Assembly: GCA_018826905.1 (NCBI GenBank)
Contig: JAHJYC010000005.1
Location: 1 to 46,680 of the forward strand
Source: Patescibacteria group bacterium
GTDB lineage: Bacteria; Patescibacteriota; Minisyncoccia; Phycocordibacterales; Phycocordibacteraceae
Length of the DNA: 46,680 nucleotides
Direction of reading: 5' to 3'
Made by a program: the position numbers and the translations under genes. Within the stretch, counting starts at the first letter, position 1, and each line of letters starts with the position of its first letter. The notes under the pieces were generated by a model. That model did not search any database. It saw only the letters and a list, made by a program, of their open reading frames with translations, and was not told the DNA's origin. Shown in pieces: positions 1 through 9,001 of this stretch.

Positions 1-52
1 ATAGTGCTAATGAAATTGGTAAGAACATGAGTTTTCTTGTGTTCCGCCTATT

Positions 53-1509
<1,457 letters not shown>

Positions 1510-1720
1510 CGGAACGAGTTAGCCCGAAAGGCGCTCATCCGGTCGATGCGGGGTGCTGGATGTTGGGAGGTATTTCAGGTCGGGCTTTGTCCCTCCAGGA
1601 TTACTCCCCAACATCCAGCACCTCTGCGGGACATGATACTCATCCCTAAATGGTATACGGACGCCGGAAAAACGTACCGGTAGTTTGGTAGGAGCGCTCA
1701 ATTGACGCTCGTACTGGACT
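1510..1720 (+). other. Long structured 16S 3' trailer
   Basis: About 210 bases lie between the 16S 3' end and the 3' arm of the processing stem. They contain no tRNA. The main structure is a 16 bp perfect hairpin arm pair, 1552-1567 with 1607-1622, around an inner 39-base region that can fold again. E. coli has only about 33 bases here. I see no convincing open reading frame. It may be only a spacer, a processing element, or a stable by-product RNA. Confidence 0.6.
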
Positions 1721-1759
1721 GAATAGGCGGAACACAAGAGTGCTTCATCTTCTTACCAG

Positions 1760-1813
1760 AAAAACCCCGTGCGGAACAATGCTCTTCGGAGGATTGTTCC
1801 GCACGGGGTTTTT
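1760..1813 (+). terminator. Strong intrinsic terminator after 16S
   Basis: A 21 bp perfect stem, 1760-1780 with 1793-1813, GC-rich in the middle, A-rich at its base on the left and T-rich on the right. It ends the 16S transcription unit and leaves no room for linked 23S or 5S genes. It could also act in the opposite direction. Confidence 0.9.
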
Positions 1814-1828
1814 CACATGCAGTGAAAA

Positions 1829-1857
1829 TTGACTTTTATAAATAAATGTGTTATTTA
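1829..1857 (+). promoter_or_regulatory. Classical sigma-70-like promoter
   Basis: TTGACT (1829-1834), 17 bases, then TATTTA (1852-1857). A start of transcription near 1864 would give a leader of about 38 bases with GGAG at 1890-1893, 8 bases before the ATG at 1902. This layout differs from the leaderless promoters in the rest of the window. Confidence 0.55.
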
Positions 1858-1901
1858 TTCAACGAGCTCATTTAGTTTGTTCTGTTTTTGGAGTTAAGAA
1901 A

Positions 1902-2405
1902 ATGCGTCGTCGCTTTAGCCTAACTCGCTTCAATTATGCCTTGCAAAATGCAGACAAGGCGTTCAGCCACTGGCTCGATACAACCGGCCTAGAAATTAGG
2001 CGCAGGTGTATGGGTGCGAAGCGGTTGGCGAGAATACCTGCTGGCTCAAGGGACATTTGGGTCAATGCTGCTTCTCTTAACGGGGAAAGTGTTTCTCGCT
2101 ACTTCCCGCCCTTGTCTAAGAGGGAGGAGAAGAGGGAGGAGAAGAAGTTCAGGGAAAAGTTGTCCCGATCGAGAACTATTCCCCAGAAAGAAGTTGCCGA
2201 GCGCAATAAGTGGGTGGAGAGCTGGAAAGCCCTGAGCCCACGGCATAAGGAAAAGCACCGTGCATTCTACGCGGATCTTGCCTTGATCGGAGCTGCCCCG
2301 CAAACACCTCCCGAAGTCGTGCCTGCCGAAGAGCAGTCTGCGGCACCTGAACCGATTTTCTTCACCGCTGAAAATCTTCAAGTAAACTTTCAGTTCATTC
2401 GCTAG
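1902..2405 (+). CDS. Hypothetical basic protein, 167 aa
   Basis: I do not recognise this protein. The chosen ATG has GGAG 8 bases upstream; a longer frame to 1848 has no such site and would overlap the likely promoter. The protein starts with a basic MRRRFSLTRF segment, has a highly charged Lys/Glu/Arg stretch around residues 78-105 that may form a helix or coiled coil, and ends in a Pro/Ala-rich, less charged tail. No signal peptide or membrane helix is seen. It stands alone between the 16S terminator and a weak terminator. The Shine-Dalgarno site and promoter type set it apart from most neighbours and hint at recent arrival, which is inference. Confidence 0.7.
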   Translation: MRRRFSLTRFNYALQNADKAFSHWLDTTGLEIRRRCMGAKRLARIPAGSRDIWVNAASLNGESVSRYFPPLSKREEKREEKKFREKLSRSRTIPQKEVAERNKWVESWKALSPRHKEKHRAFYADLALIGAAPQTPPEVVPAEEQSAAPEPIFFTAENLQVNFQFIR

Positions 2406-2429
2406 GAACTCCGTGCGAATTGAACTAAC

Positions 2430-2464
2430 AACCGCTCCGGACCAGCTATGGTTCGGGGTTTTTC
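2430..2464 (+). terminator. Probable intrinsic terminator
   Basis: An imperfect GC-rich hairpin (arms about 2430-2443 and 2450-2460) followed by a T-rich run, placed right after the stop codon of the upstream hypothetical gene. The stem has unpaired bases, so strength is uncertain. Confidence 0.5.
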
Positions 2465-2517
2465 TTTATTTTGCTGGAGCTGGTATCAGCACCTCATTTC
2501 TGATACTATCCTCAAGT

Positions 2518-2532
2518 CCGCCTTCGGGCGGG
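2518..2532 (+). promoter_or_regulatory. Hairpin in the tRNA-Ile leader
   Basis: CCGCC-TTCG-GGCGG forms a small stable hairpin a few bases before the tRNA. A -10-like GATACTAT lies at about 2500-2507, so the hairpin would be at the 5' end of the tRNA precursor. It may mark or protect the leader. Confidence 0.4.
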
Positions 2533-2537
2533 CTCTA

Positions 2538-2613
2538 GCAAGTGTAGCTCAGTTGGTAGAGCACTCGACTGATACTCGAGCGGTCGTAGGTTCGAATCCT
2601 ACCACTTGCACCA
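2538..2613 (+). tRNA. tRNA-Ile (anticodon GAT)
   Basis: A complete cloverleaf: acceptor GCAAGTG/CACTTGC, D stem GCTC/GAGC, anticodon stem CTCGA/TCGAG with loop CTGATAC (anticodon GAT), T arm GTAGG-TTCGAAT-CCTAC, discriminator A and an encoded CCA (2611-2613). It is a lone tRNA, not in an rRNA spacer. Only one base separates its CCA from the ATG of the Nudix gene, so the two are probably cotranscribed. Confidence 0.97.
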
Positions 2614-2614
2614 T

Positions 2615-3025
2615 ATGAACCTTCAAGTAGGGGTGAAGGTATTGCTCAGAAACAAGCAAAGAGAATTCTTGGTGCTAAAGCGCTCTCAAGAAAAGTATCC
2701 TACCGTTAACAACCTCTGGGATATTCCTGGAGGCCGTATTGATCCAGGTGTTTCTCTGGAAGAGAACCTTAAGCGAGAAGTGTTAGAAGAGACGGGGTTG
2801 GCACTCACTTCTGATCCAAAGCTGTGCGCTGCGCAGGACATTTTAAAGAAAGAAATACATGTTGTGCGTATTACATATACCGCACACGCAGAAGGAAAAG
2901 TTTGCTTGAGTGACGAGCATACTGAGTATAAATGGATTTCAATAGAGAATTTAAGATCTTTGGATCTTTTAGATAGGTACGTGAGGGAGCTCGTACATAC
3001 AGAGGAGTTAATTGAGAAATTGTAA
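2615..3025 (+). CDS. Nudix hydrolase
   Basis: A 136-residue protein of normal Nudix size. Nudix enzymes cleave nucleoside diphosphates linked to another group, often oxidised or modified nucleotides; the substrate cannot be read from the sequence. The Nudix box is GGRIDPGV...REVLEETGL at about residues 38-61. The REVLEE metal-binding core is intact, but the first conserved Glu of the box (GX5E) is replaced by Val. The ATG at 2615 is preferred because an earlier TTG in the same frame lies inside the tRNA. Starting one base after the tRNA CCA, it would become a near-leaderless mRNA after tRNA 3' processing. Confidence 0.88.
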   Translation: MNLQVGVKVLLRNKQREFLVLKRSQEKYPTVNNLWDIPGGRIDPGVSLEENLKREVLEETGLALTSDPKLCAAQDILKKEIHVVRITYTAHAEGKVCLSDEHTEYKWISIENLRSLDLLDRYVRELVHTEELIEKL

Positions 3026-3039
3026 TTCTGTGGTACAAT
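3012..3039 (+). promoter_or_regulatory. Classical promoter for the 3075 gene
   Basis: TTGAGA (3012-3017), 16 bases, TACAAT (3034-3039), overlapping the end of the Nudix gene. The leader of about 29 bases carries AGGAG at 3063-3067, 7 bases before the TTG start at 3075. Confidence 0.55.
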
Positions 3040-3074
3040 TTAAGAAGATGTAAGTCATAGCCAGGAGAAGATCG

Positions 3075-3776
3075 TTGACTCGCTTCGCAACACTGCAAGA
3101 AATACAAACGAAAATCTGGGACGGGGAGTACCGTGGGCCAGATGGAGCGGTTGCGCTTCACAAGTACCGCTATCACAAGACTCCGAAGGGGCGTCGGCGT
3201 GATCGGGAAATGATTTGCTACGCCGTAACGCTGTACAGCGCTCGGCGGGTGATGAATGTGGTCCCGCTGTATAAGCCGCTCCTGAAAAAGCTCATCAATC
3301 AGATCGCCCCGCTTGCGAGAGAGGGGAATGCTGACGCGTTGGATGTTTTGTCCACGCACTTGCTTTGGGTTTCGGGGCTTACACACGGTGTCTCCATCCC
3401 TGACACCTGTGAGGCAGGTATTGCCGCAGGAGAGGCCGCTGCGCTCGGGCTGGAGGTGTCTGAAGGGGAAGAGAGAGGCGGTCACACTCGTGCGCTGCTA
3501 CTGCTCACCTATGCGGACATTTGCGTGCGCAACGGGGGAAAGGCCCACTCAGTCCAGTATCTGATTGAAGCTGCATTCCGTGCGCGTCACATCAAGGACG
3601 CCAACCAAAAGGCCCGCGTGTACCGCAAACTCGCGTATCTCTGGGGGCGTCAGCACTGGAACCCATTTCTGGCGGCATACTTTCTCGTGAAGTGTCGTCA
3701 GGTTCAGGGGGTCTCTGCTGATGTGATCGCAAAAAATGATCCGCGCGTGACTGCGCAACATGGGGCGAACGTATAA
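3075..3776 (+). CDS. Hypothetical protein, 233 aa
   Basis: I do not recognise it. The TTG start is chosen because AGGAG lies at the right distance; the next in-frame ATG would cut off about 45 residues. The protein is mostly helical in appearance: residues 65-130 and 150-215 have Ala/Leu-rich segments with small and aromatic residues spaced as in TPR-like helical repeats, but I cannot assign a family. No signal peptide. By eye the codons end in G or C more often than in neighbouring Mur genes. Together with its classical promoter and Shine-Dalgarno site this suggests a foreign origin. Its stop codon sits inside the loop of the terminator hairpin. Confidence 0.75.
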   Translation: MTRFATLQEIQTKIWDGEYRGPDGAVALHKYRYHKTPKGRRRDREMICYAVTLYSARRVMNVVPLYKPLLKKLINQIAPLAREGNADALDVLSTHLLWVSGLTHGVSIPDTCEAGIAAGEAAALGLEVSEGEERGGHTRALLLLTYADICVRNGGKAHSVQYLIEAAFRARHIKDANQKARVYRKLAYLWGRQHWNPFLAAYFLVKCRQVQGVSADVIAKNDPRVTAQHGANV

Positions 3777-3792
3777 GAGCGTTCGCCCTTTT
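3763..3792 (+). terminator. Intrinsic terminator enclosing a stop codon
   Basis: GGGCGAACG (3763-3771) pairs perfectly with CGTTCGCCC (3780-3788), followed by TTTT. The TAA stop (3774-3776) of the upstream gene is in the 8-base loop, so the last codons of the gene form the left arm. Confidence 0.88.
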
Positions 3793-3831
3793 CTATACCC
3801 ACCCAATCTCTGTATGTCATATATATGCCGG

Positions 3832-3837
3832 TATACT
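3832..3837 (+). promoter_or_regulatory. -10 box TATACT, leaderless start
   Basis: TATACT ends 8 bases before the ATG at 3846, so transcription should start at or next to the start codon. Used to choose 3846 over in-frame ATGs at 3825 and 3840, which lie in or upstream of the promoter. Confidence 0.7.
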
Positions 3838-3845
3838 GCATGTAT

Positions 3846-4388
3846 ATGCGAGATATACTCATTGTCCTTGGAATGTGCGTTGCGGCTATTGCAGCCGGTG
3901 TCCTTTTATATGTATACGGTCCCGAACAAGTACGTGAAGTGCCTAATCCAGCTCCAACAGAAGAAGCGGCCGCTAATACTTCAGAATCAGTATCGGGAGC
4001 AGTACCGGTACAGGTACTTGATGCAGGAACTAATGCAGGAGCGGCCGCACAAAGAAAGAATATTGCTGCGTATGACACTGAAGGATTTGAGCGTTTGTGG
4101 CAGATGGCTCACACAAACGATGGAGCACCGATTCCTTCAATAGATTTCTCTAAGCAATACGCCATAGGAGTTTTTGCGGGCACCAAACCTTCAGGAGGAC
4201 ACTCTATTGAAGTGTCTGAGGTACGAGATTCAGGTGACACGCGCACTGTTGTTATTACGCTTACAAAGCCAGGACCAGGATGTGTAACTAGTCAGGCCAT
4301 AACAAGTCCATACCAGATTGTTCTCGTGCCGGCTTCTGTTGCAATACTCTCGCGTGTAGAGCGTACGGTAGAAACCGCCTGTCAGTAG
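3846..4388 (+). CDS. PrcB-like membrane-anchored protein
   Basis: About 180 residues. The N-terminus MRDILIVLGMCVAAIAAGVL is a single membrane helix, followed by a Pro/Glu/Ala/Thr linker. The C-terminal half resembles the PrcB C-terminal domain: DFSKQYAIGVFAGTKPSGG, then a short beta segment, then PGPGCVTSQAITSPYQIV. In Treponema, PrcB is a subunit of the PrcA-PrtP (dentilisin) protease complex; in other bacteria the domain is found in small exported proteins of unknown role. No protease partner is seen nearby. It likely sits outside the cytoplasmic membrane. Leaderless by position of the TATACT box. Confidence 0.75.
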   Translation: MRDILIVLGMCVAAIAAGVLLYVYGPEQVREVPNPAPTEEAAANTSESVSGAVPVQVLDAGTNAGAAAQRKNIAAYDTEGFERLWQMAHTNDGAPIPSIDFSKQYAIGVFAGTKPSGGHSIEVSEVRDSGDTRTVVITLTKPGPGCVTSQAITSPYQIVLVPASVAILSRVERTVETACQ

Positions 4389-4407
4389 CCTTTACGCCTG
4401 AATGCGA

Positions 4408-4413
4408 TAGGAT
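4408..4413 (+). promoter_or_regulatory. -10 box TAGGAT for murD
   Basis: TAGGAT ends 6 bases before the murD ATG at 4420, consistent with a leaderless murD-murC-rsmI transcript. Confidence 0.6.
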
Positions 4414-4419
4414 GCATTC

Positions 4420-5742
4420 ATGGATGCGCGCGCCCATTTTGAAGGGAAAAAGATAACCGTCATGGGACTCGGCCTGCTTGGACGCGGGGTGGGAGATGCA
4501 GCATATCTGGCCTCACAAGGCGCAGAACTTATCGTTACCGATCTAAAGTCTAAAGAGGAACTCGCTTCATCTTTAGAGACGCTCTCTGCGTATCCGAATA
4601 TTACCTACATGCTTGGTGAACATCGTTTGGAAGATTTTTCAAACAGGGACTACATACTAAAAGCGGCAGGTGTCCCAGACGATTCTCCTTTTCTTACGGC
4701 TGCGCGTGCGGAAGGCATTCCTATAAAGATGAGTGCGTCTTGGTTTGCGGAAATAGCACACCTTCCCATTGTTGGTATTACGGGAACACGGGGGAAATCA
4801 ACCGTAACGCATATGCTTGAGGCTATTCTGCTGAAAGACAAAAGAGAAATCCTTTTGGGAGGGAATGTGCGAGGAGTTTCTACGCTCGCTCTTCTTGAGA
4901 AGGTGACAAAGAATCAGATACCATTATTTGAATTGGATTCATGGCAACTGCAAGGATTCGGCGAAGCGAGAATCAGTCCGCATCTTTCTGTGTTCACGAC
5001 ATTCTATCCAGACCATCTTGCGTACTACAAAAATGACATAGATGTGTACCTTGAAGACAAGGCACAGATATTTCTGAATCAAAGCGAAGACGATGTCCTC
5101 TTGCTCGGCGAGCAGATGGCGCTCACCGTTATAGAAAAATACGCAGAGAGAATTAAATCAAAAGTGAGTGTGGTGAATGAAGAACTGCTTTCCAAGGATT
5201 GGGAGTTGCTTATTCCAGGGACACACAACCGATACAACGCAGCACTCGCACTCGCAGCTGCAAGAGAGCTTGGTGTGGGAGATGAAGTAAGCAAAGAGGC
5301 ACTGGAATCTTTTCTTGGCGTTCCTGGCAGATTGGAACTGGTAGCGCTTGTTGGGGGAGTATCGTTCTATAACGATACTAATTCCACCACTCCTGAGGCA
5401 ACTATTACTGCTCTGCATGCTCTTTCAGAGGAAACCGGGAAGCACATCTCTCTTATTATGGGCGGGCATGATAAGCAGTTGGATATGGGGAACTTGCTTG
5501 AGCTCATCAAAGAGCTTGAAGTCTCAGTGTCTTTACTTGAAGGCACTGGCACAGAACGTATCAAAGACGAGTTATCTGATGCAGAACTTTTCAGTTCACT
5601 TAAAGAAGCTGTTACCCATGCGCACACCCTTGCGGGGGAGAATGGGATTGTACTGTTGAGTCCAGCGTTCTCTTCCTTCGGTATGTTTGCGAATGAGTAT
5701 GATAGGGGAGATCAGTTTAATGCAATTGTAAAAAGCCTATGA
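4420..5742 (+). CDS. murD: UDP-N-acetylmuramoyl-L-alanine--D-glutamate ligase
   Basis: 440 residues, the usual MurD length. It adds D-glutamate to UDP-MurNAc-L-Ala in the cytoplasm, using ATP. Visible features: an N-terminal Rossmann-like domain (KITVMGLGLLGRG, residues ~11-23), the ATP-binding P-loop GTRGKST at ~122-128, the central-domain region with HLSVFTTFYPDHL (~190) and a C-terminal domain with YNDTNSTTPEAT (~315) and MGGHDK (~347). First gene of a tight murD-murC-rsmI operon; its TGA overlaps the murC ATG by four bases. No Shine-Dalgarno site; the -10 box is immediately upstream. Confidence 0.95.
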   Translation: MDARAHFEGKKITVMGLGLLGRGVGDAAYLASQGAELIVTDLKSKEELASSLETLSAYPNITYMLGEHRLEDFSNRDYILKAAGVPDDSPFLTAARAEGIPIKMSASWFAEIAHLPIVGITGTRGKSTVTHMLEAILLKDKREILLGGNVRGVSTLALLEKVTKNQIPLFELDSWQLQGFGEARISPHLSVFTTFYPDHLAYYKNDIDVYLEDKAQIFLNQSEDDVLLLGEQMALTVIEKYAERIKSKVSVVNEELLSKDWELLIPGTHNRYNAALALAAARELGVGDEVSKEALESFLGVPGRLELVALVGGVSFYNDTNSTTPEATITALHALSEETGKHISLIMGGHDKQLDMGNLLELIKELEVSVSLLEGTGTERIKDELSDAELFSSLKEAVTHAHTLAGENGIVLLSPAFSSFGMFANEYDRGDQFNAIVKSL

Positions 5743-7025
5743 GCAGACTCTCCTCAGTCTCGCACGCATACTTCATCGGTATAGGAGGCATTGGTATGTC
5801 TGCTCTTGCGCAGTACCTGGCTGACAAGGGAATTACGGTTTCTGGCTCAGATAGGGAAGCGAGTCCCGTAACAGATCTTCTTGCCTCAAAGGGAATAGAA
5901 GTTGCGCTCGCGCAGACAGCGGAAAATGTTCCAGAGACTGCTGATCTCGTTGTATATAGCGAGGCAGTATGGGAAGACAACCCTGAGCGTATGCGCGCGA
6001 AGGCGTTAGGAATACAGCAACGTTCCTACTTTGAAGTTTTAGGCGACGTATCAGAAGACATGCGAACAGTCGCTGTAGCGGGTACCCATGGAAAAACAAC
6101 AACCACTGGCATGCTTGCACGTATCCTGCGAGATGCAGGAGTGTCCCCAACAGCTATTGTGGGAAGTCTAGTACGTGATTTTGGATCAAACTATTTGAGC
6201 GGCACTTCAGATTGGCTCGTTGTTGAGGCGTGTGAATATAAGCGAGATTTCCTAACGCTTTCTCCAGAGATACTTGTGGTTACTAATATTGAGTTAGATC
6301 ACACTGATTACTACAAGAACCTGGAAGATGTGCAGAGTGCATTCCGGGCGCTTATGGAGAAAGTCCCTGCACACGGGGCAATAGTTACTGATAGTACTCA
6401 TCCAACTATCGCCCCGATTCTTGAAGGATTGTCTGCACCTATTATTGATTACGCGAAGGAGGCAGGGTACCCCTCAAGGTTCCCTGGAGAATTTAATATA
6501 TTGAATGCTCGTGCAGCATCGGCTGCTGCACGCAAGGTGCTTCCGTTGCTAGCTGAAGATTTACTGCGAGATTCACTTGCATCCTTTGAGGGCACCTGGC
6601 GCAGATTTGAATACAAAGGAAAGACTAAACAAGGTGCACTTGTGTATGACGACTATGCGCATCACCCAACGGCAGTTAAGAAGACAATTCAGGAGTTACG
6701 AAACAAAACAAAGGGAAAAATCTTTGTTGCATTCCATCCGCACCTCTACAGCAGGACAAGGGATCTTTTTCCAGACTTTGTAACTGCGTTTGAGGGAGTA
6801 GACCAGGTGTATATCGCTCCTATTTATCCTGCACGCGAATTGGACGATGGAACTATGTCTAACGAGATCCTTGCAGAGGGAATACGAAAAGAAGGAGTAT
6901 CTGCTCTGGCCGGATCTTTTGCAGAGATACAGAATGCGTTTGAAACCCTTCCTCAAGAAGGCGACCTTGTTATGACGATGGGTGCTGGCGATATTTATAA
7001 AGTTGCTGATGCACTTGTTGCGTAA
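5739..7025 (+). CDS. murC: UDP-N-acetylmuramate--L-alanine ligase
   Basis: 428 residues, slightly shorter than E. coli MurC (491). It joins L-alanine to UDP-MurNAc, the step before MurD. The N-terminal domain has FIGIGGIGMSALA (~12-24) with the typical GSD motif, the P-loop reads GTHGKTTTTGML (~112), and the central domain has NIELDHTDYY (~183). The C-terminal domain has DDYAHHPTAVKKT (~305) and a FHPHLYSRTRDL stretch (~331), both MurC/Mpl-like. MurC rather than Mpl is favoured because it lies next to murD. ATGA overlap with murD and no Shine-Dalgarno site suggest termination-reinitiation. Confidence 0.94.
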   Translation: MSRLSSVSHAYFIGIGGIGMSALAQYLADKGITVSGSDREASPVTDLLASKGIEVALAQTAENVPETADLVVYSEAVWEDNPERMRAKALGIQQRSYFEVLGDVSEDMRTVAVAGTHGKTTTTGMLARILRDAGVSPTAIVGSLVRDFGSNYLSGTSDWLVVEACEYKRDFLTLSPEILVVTNIELDHTDYYKNLEDVQSAFRALMEKVPAHGAIVTDSTHPTIAPILEGLSAPIIDYAKEAGYPSRFPGEFNILNARAASAAARKVLPLLAEDLLRDSLASFEGTWRRFEYKGKTKQGALVYDDYAHHPTAVKKTIQELRNKTKGKIFVAFHPHLYSRTRDLFPDFVTAFEGVDQVYIAPIYPARELDDGTMSNEILAEGIRKEGVSALAGSFAEIQNAFETLPQEGDLVMTMGAGDIYKVADALVA

Positions 7026-7029
7026 CTGT

Positions 7030-7710
7030 ATGGGAACTCTCTCCGTTGTTGCAACTCCTATAGGAAATCTCGCAGATATAACGCTGCGAGCACTTGAAAC
7101 ACTCAAGCAGGCTGATGTTATTGCGTGTGAGGATACTCGCGTAACTGCAAAGCTTCTTGCGCGGTATGAGATACAGAAGCCACTAGTTATTTTTCATGCG
7201 CAGAGTGGCACACACGCAACAACTCGCATTCTTTCTTTGCTTGGAGAAGGGAAGCATGTGGCACTCGTTACGGATGCAGGAACGCCAGGTATTAGCGACC
7301 CGGGAAGTATGCTCGTGAGACAGGTACGAGATCGTCTGGGGGACGACGTGCGAATAGAGACTCTTCCTGGTCCCGCTGCTGTAACTGCGGCACTTTCTAT
7401 TGCGGGTGTGCCAACGGATGAGTTCGTGTTCCTTGGATTCTTGCCGCATAAAAAGGGAAGACAGACGCTCTTTGCAGAGATTGCAGAATCTAAGAGAACT
7501 ATGGTGTTTTATGAATCCCCTCATCGCATTGAAAAAGCACTCGCGTCTCTTGCTGAATCTCTCCCTGAAAAGCGGAAGGTGCTCGTGTTTAGAGAGCTAA
7601 CAAAGATGTATGAGTCTGTAATTGAGGGCTCAGCTGAAGAGGTTGCAGCACATTTTGCCGCACACCAGGACCAGGTCCGAGGCGAGTTTGTAGTTATTGT
7701 TTCTAGCTAA
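7030..7710 (+). CDS. rsmI: 16S rRNA (cytidine-1402-2'-O)-methyltransferase
   Basis: 226 residues with the ATG at 7030; a longer frame starting at 6982 would overlap murC by 44 bases and is not needed. RsmI methylates the ribose of C1402 in the decoding centre of 16S rRNA. Motifs: LSVVATPIGNLADITLRAL at the N-terminus, DVIACEDTR (~28), VTDAGTPGISDPG (~78), LPGPAAVTAALSIAG (~108), and FYESPHRI (~157), all typical of the tetrapyrrole-methylase-fold RsmI family. The protein is short because the C-terminal extension of E. coli RsmI (286 aa) is missing. The 16S target stretch CCGCCCGTC is present in this window. Confidence 0.94.
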   Translation: MGTLSVVATPIGNLADITLRALETLKQADVIACEDTRVTAKLLARYEIQKPLVIFHAQSGTHATTRILSLLGEGKHVALVTDAGTPGISDPGSMLVRQVRDRLGDDVRIETLPGPAAVTAALSIAGVPTDEFVFLGFLPHKKGRQTLFAEIAESKRTMVFYESPHRIEKALASLAESLPEKRKVLVFRELTKMYESVIEGSAEEVAAHFAAHQDQVRGEFVVIVSS

Positions 7711-7724
7711 TACAGAGGGTGCGG

Positions 7725-7730
7725 TATACT
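7725..7730 (+). promoter_or_regulatory. -10 box TATACT, leaderless start
   Basis: TATACT ends 6 bases before the ATG at 7737. The same arrangement is seen before 3846 and 9002. Confidence 0.7.
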
Positions 7731-7736
7731 TTCCGC

Positions 7737-7943
7737 ATGTCCCGCGAAAGTGTCCTCAGCATACTCGGAGTCCTGGTGCTCCTCTCTCCCTTTTTGGGGC
7801 TTCCGCTCGCTATTCTTTCTTTTATATTGCCTCTACTTGGGGCACTTACGCTAGGTATCGCTCTTTCTTTGCGGAGGGATCGGGTACGTAAAGCGAGTGC
7901 TATTGCTACTTCTCATGAAACATCTTCATCAATGGTTCCGTAA
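7737..7943 (+). CDS. Small membrane protein, 68 aa
   Basis: I do not recognise a family. The start is fixed by the TATACT box 6 bases upstream; an in-frame ATG at 7719 lies before the promoter. Residues 5-45 are almost entirely hydrophobic with Gly and Pro breaks and would form two membrane helices, followed by an Arg/Lys-rich segment LRRDRVRKAS and a Ser/Thr tail. Small two-helix membrane proteins like this often precede surface or pilus-related genes in CPR genomes, but I cannot assign a role. It overlaps the next gene by 29 bases, so the two are probably translated together. Confidence 0.7.
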   Translation: MSRESVLSILGVLVLLSPFLGLPLAILSFILPLLGALTLGIALSLRRDRVRKASAIATSHETSSSMVP

Positions 7944-8982
7944 GCCGTCAGTGGCGTTAATAAGCCTGGGTCTTGCTGTTGTTCTTATTGGAACAGTGGT
8001 GTTGCCGTTTGCATTTGCGACGACATACGAATCAGGACAACAGGCATCCACTGAGAAGCCGCCAGAGAAAAAGGTAGTGAAGGCTTTTGACAAGGAAGCA
8101 TATGACGCGCGAATGGAACTGATTGCAAACTACGCATCTACGACACCAACGACGACCCCGCGTCTCTGGCCTGTAAAAGCTGCCTATCCTAATGTCGGGG
8201 CACTACTTCCAAACAATCGCATCATTGCGTACTACGGAAACTTTTACTCAACAAGAATGGGAGTGCTCGGCGAGTATCCTGAGGACGTAATGCTTGCGAA
8301 GCTCAGAGAAGAGCAACGTAACTGGGAGTTAGCAGATCCTGCAACGCCTACCATTCCTGCTATTAACTACATCGCAATAACAGCACAAGAAAATCCTGGA
8401 AGAGAGGGGAAGTACTTGCTGCGCATGCCTGACACAGAGATTGATAAGGCTTTGGAAATTGCGAAGAAAGTAGACGGCATTGTTATTTTGGACATTCAGA
8501 TTGGATTTAGTTCGCTTGAATACGAATTGCCTCTTCTTGAGAAGTATCTTGCAATGCCAAATGTACACCTCGGGCTTGATCCAGAGTTTCATATGATTGG
8601 GGAAGAATCCCCGGGTCATGTTATTGGTTCATACGACGCAAGGCACATAAATTATGCTGCAGAATATATGGCGAAGTTAGTGCGTGAGCACAATCTTCCT
8701 CCAAAGGTACTTATTGTGCATCGCTTTACGCAGCGTATGGTGACGAACGCTGCACTCATAAAGCCATTGCCAGAAGTGCAGATCATTATGGATATGGATG
8801 GATGGGGCCCTCCTGCAAAGAAGATAAATACCTACAAGCAGTTTATTTATCCTGAGCCAGTACAGTTCACCGGATTCAAGATCTTTTATAAGAACGATTT
8901 GAAGCCTCCGTCCACGAGACTTCTTACTCCGAAAGATCTTTTGGAGCTGACACCACAGCCACTGTTCATTCAGTATCAGTAA
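7915..8982 (+). CDS. Exported protein with possible TIM-barrel fold
   Basis: About 355 residues from the ATG at 7915 (an upstream ATG at 7897 is possible). A membrane helix or uncleaved signal lies at residues ~15-36 (ISLGLAVVLIGTVVLPFAFA), preceded by basic residues, so the rest should be outside the membrane. The external part has alternating beta and helix segments: NRIIAYYGNFYS, INYIAITAQ, DGIVILDIQIG, VHLGLDPEFHM, KVLIVHRF, VQIIMDMDGWG. This pattern, with acidic residues at strand ends (LDPE, MDMDG), resembles glycoside-hydrolase-like or other TIM barrels. I cannot name a substrate. Overlaps the small membrane protein gene and is followed by the VirD4/HerA-like ATPase. Confidence 0.75.
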   Translation: MKHLHQWFRKPSVALISLGLAVVLIGTVVLPFAFATTYESGQQASTEKPPEKKVVKAFDKEAYDARMELIANYASTTPTTTPRLWPVKAAYPNVGALLPNNRIIAYYGNFYSTRMGVLGEYPEDVMLAKLREEQRNWELADPATPTIPAINYIAITAQENPGREGKYLLRMPDTEIDKALEIAKKVDGIVILDIQIGFSSLEYELPLLEKYLAMPNVHLGLDPEFHMIGEESPGHVIGSYDARHINYAAEYMAKLVREHNLPPKVLIVHRFTQRMVTNAALIKPLPEVQIIMDMDGWGPPAKKINTYKQFIYPEPVQFTGFKIFYKNDLKPPSTRLLTPKDLLELTPQPLFIQYQ

Positions 8983-8988
8983 TCGCGG

Positions 8989-8994
8989 TATACT
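8989..8994 (+). promoter_or_regulatory. -10 box TATACT, leaderless start
   Basis: TATACT ends 7 bases before the ATG at 9002 and starts right after the stop codon of the upstream gene. Confidence 0.7.
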
Positions 8995-9001
8995 GCTCGG
9001 T

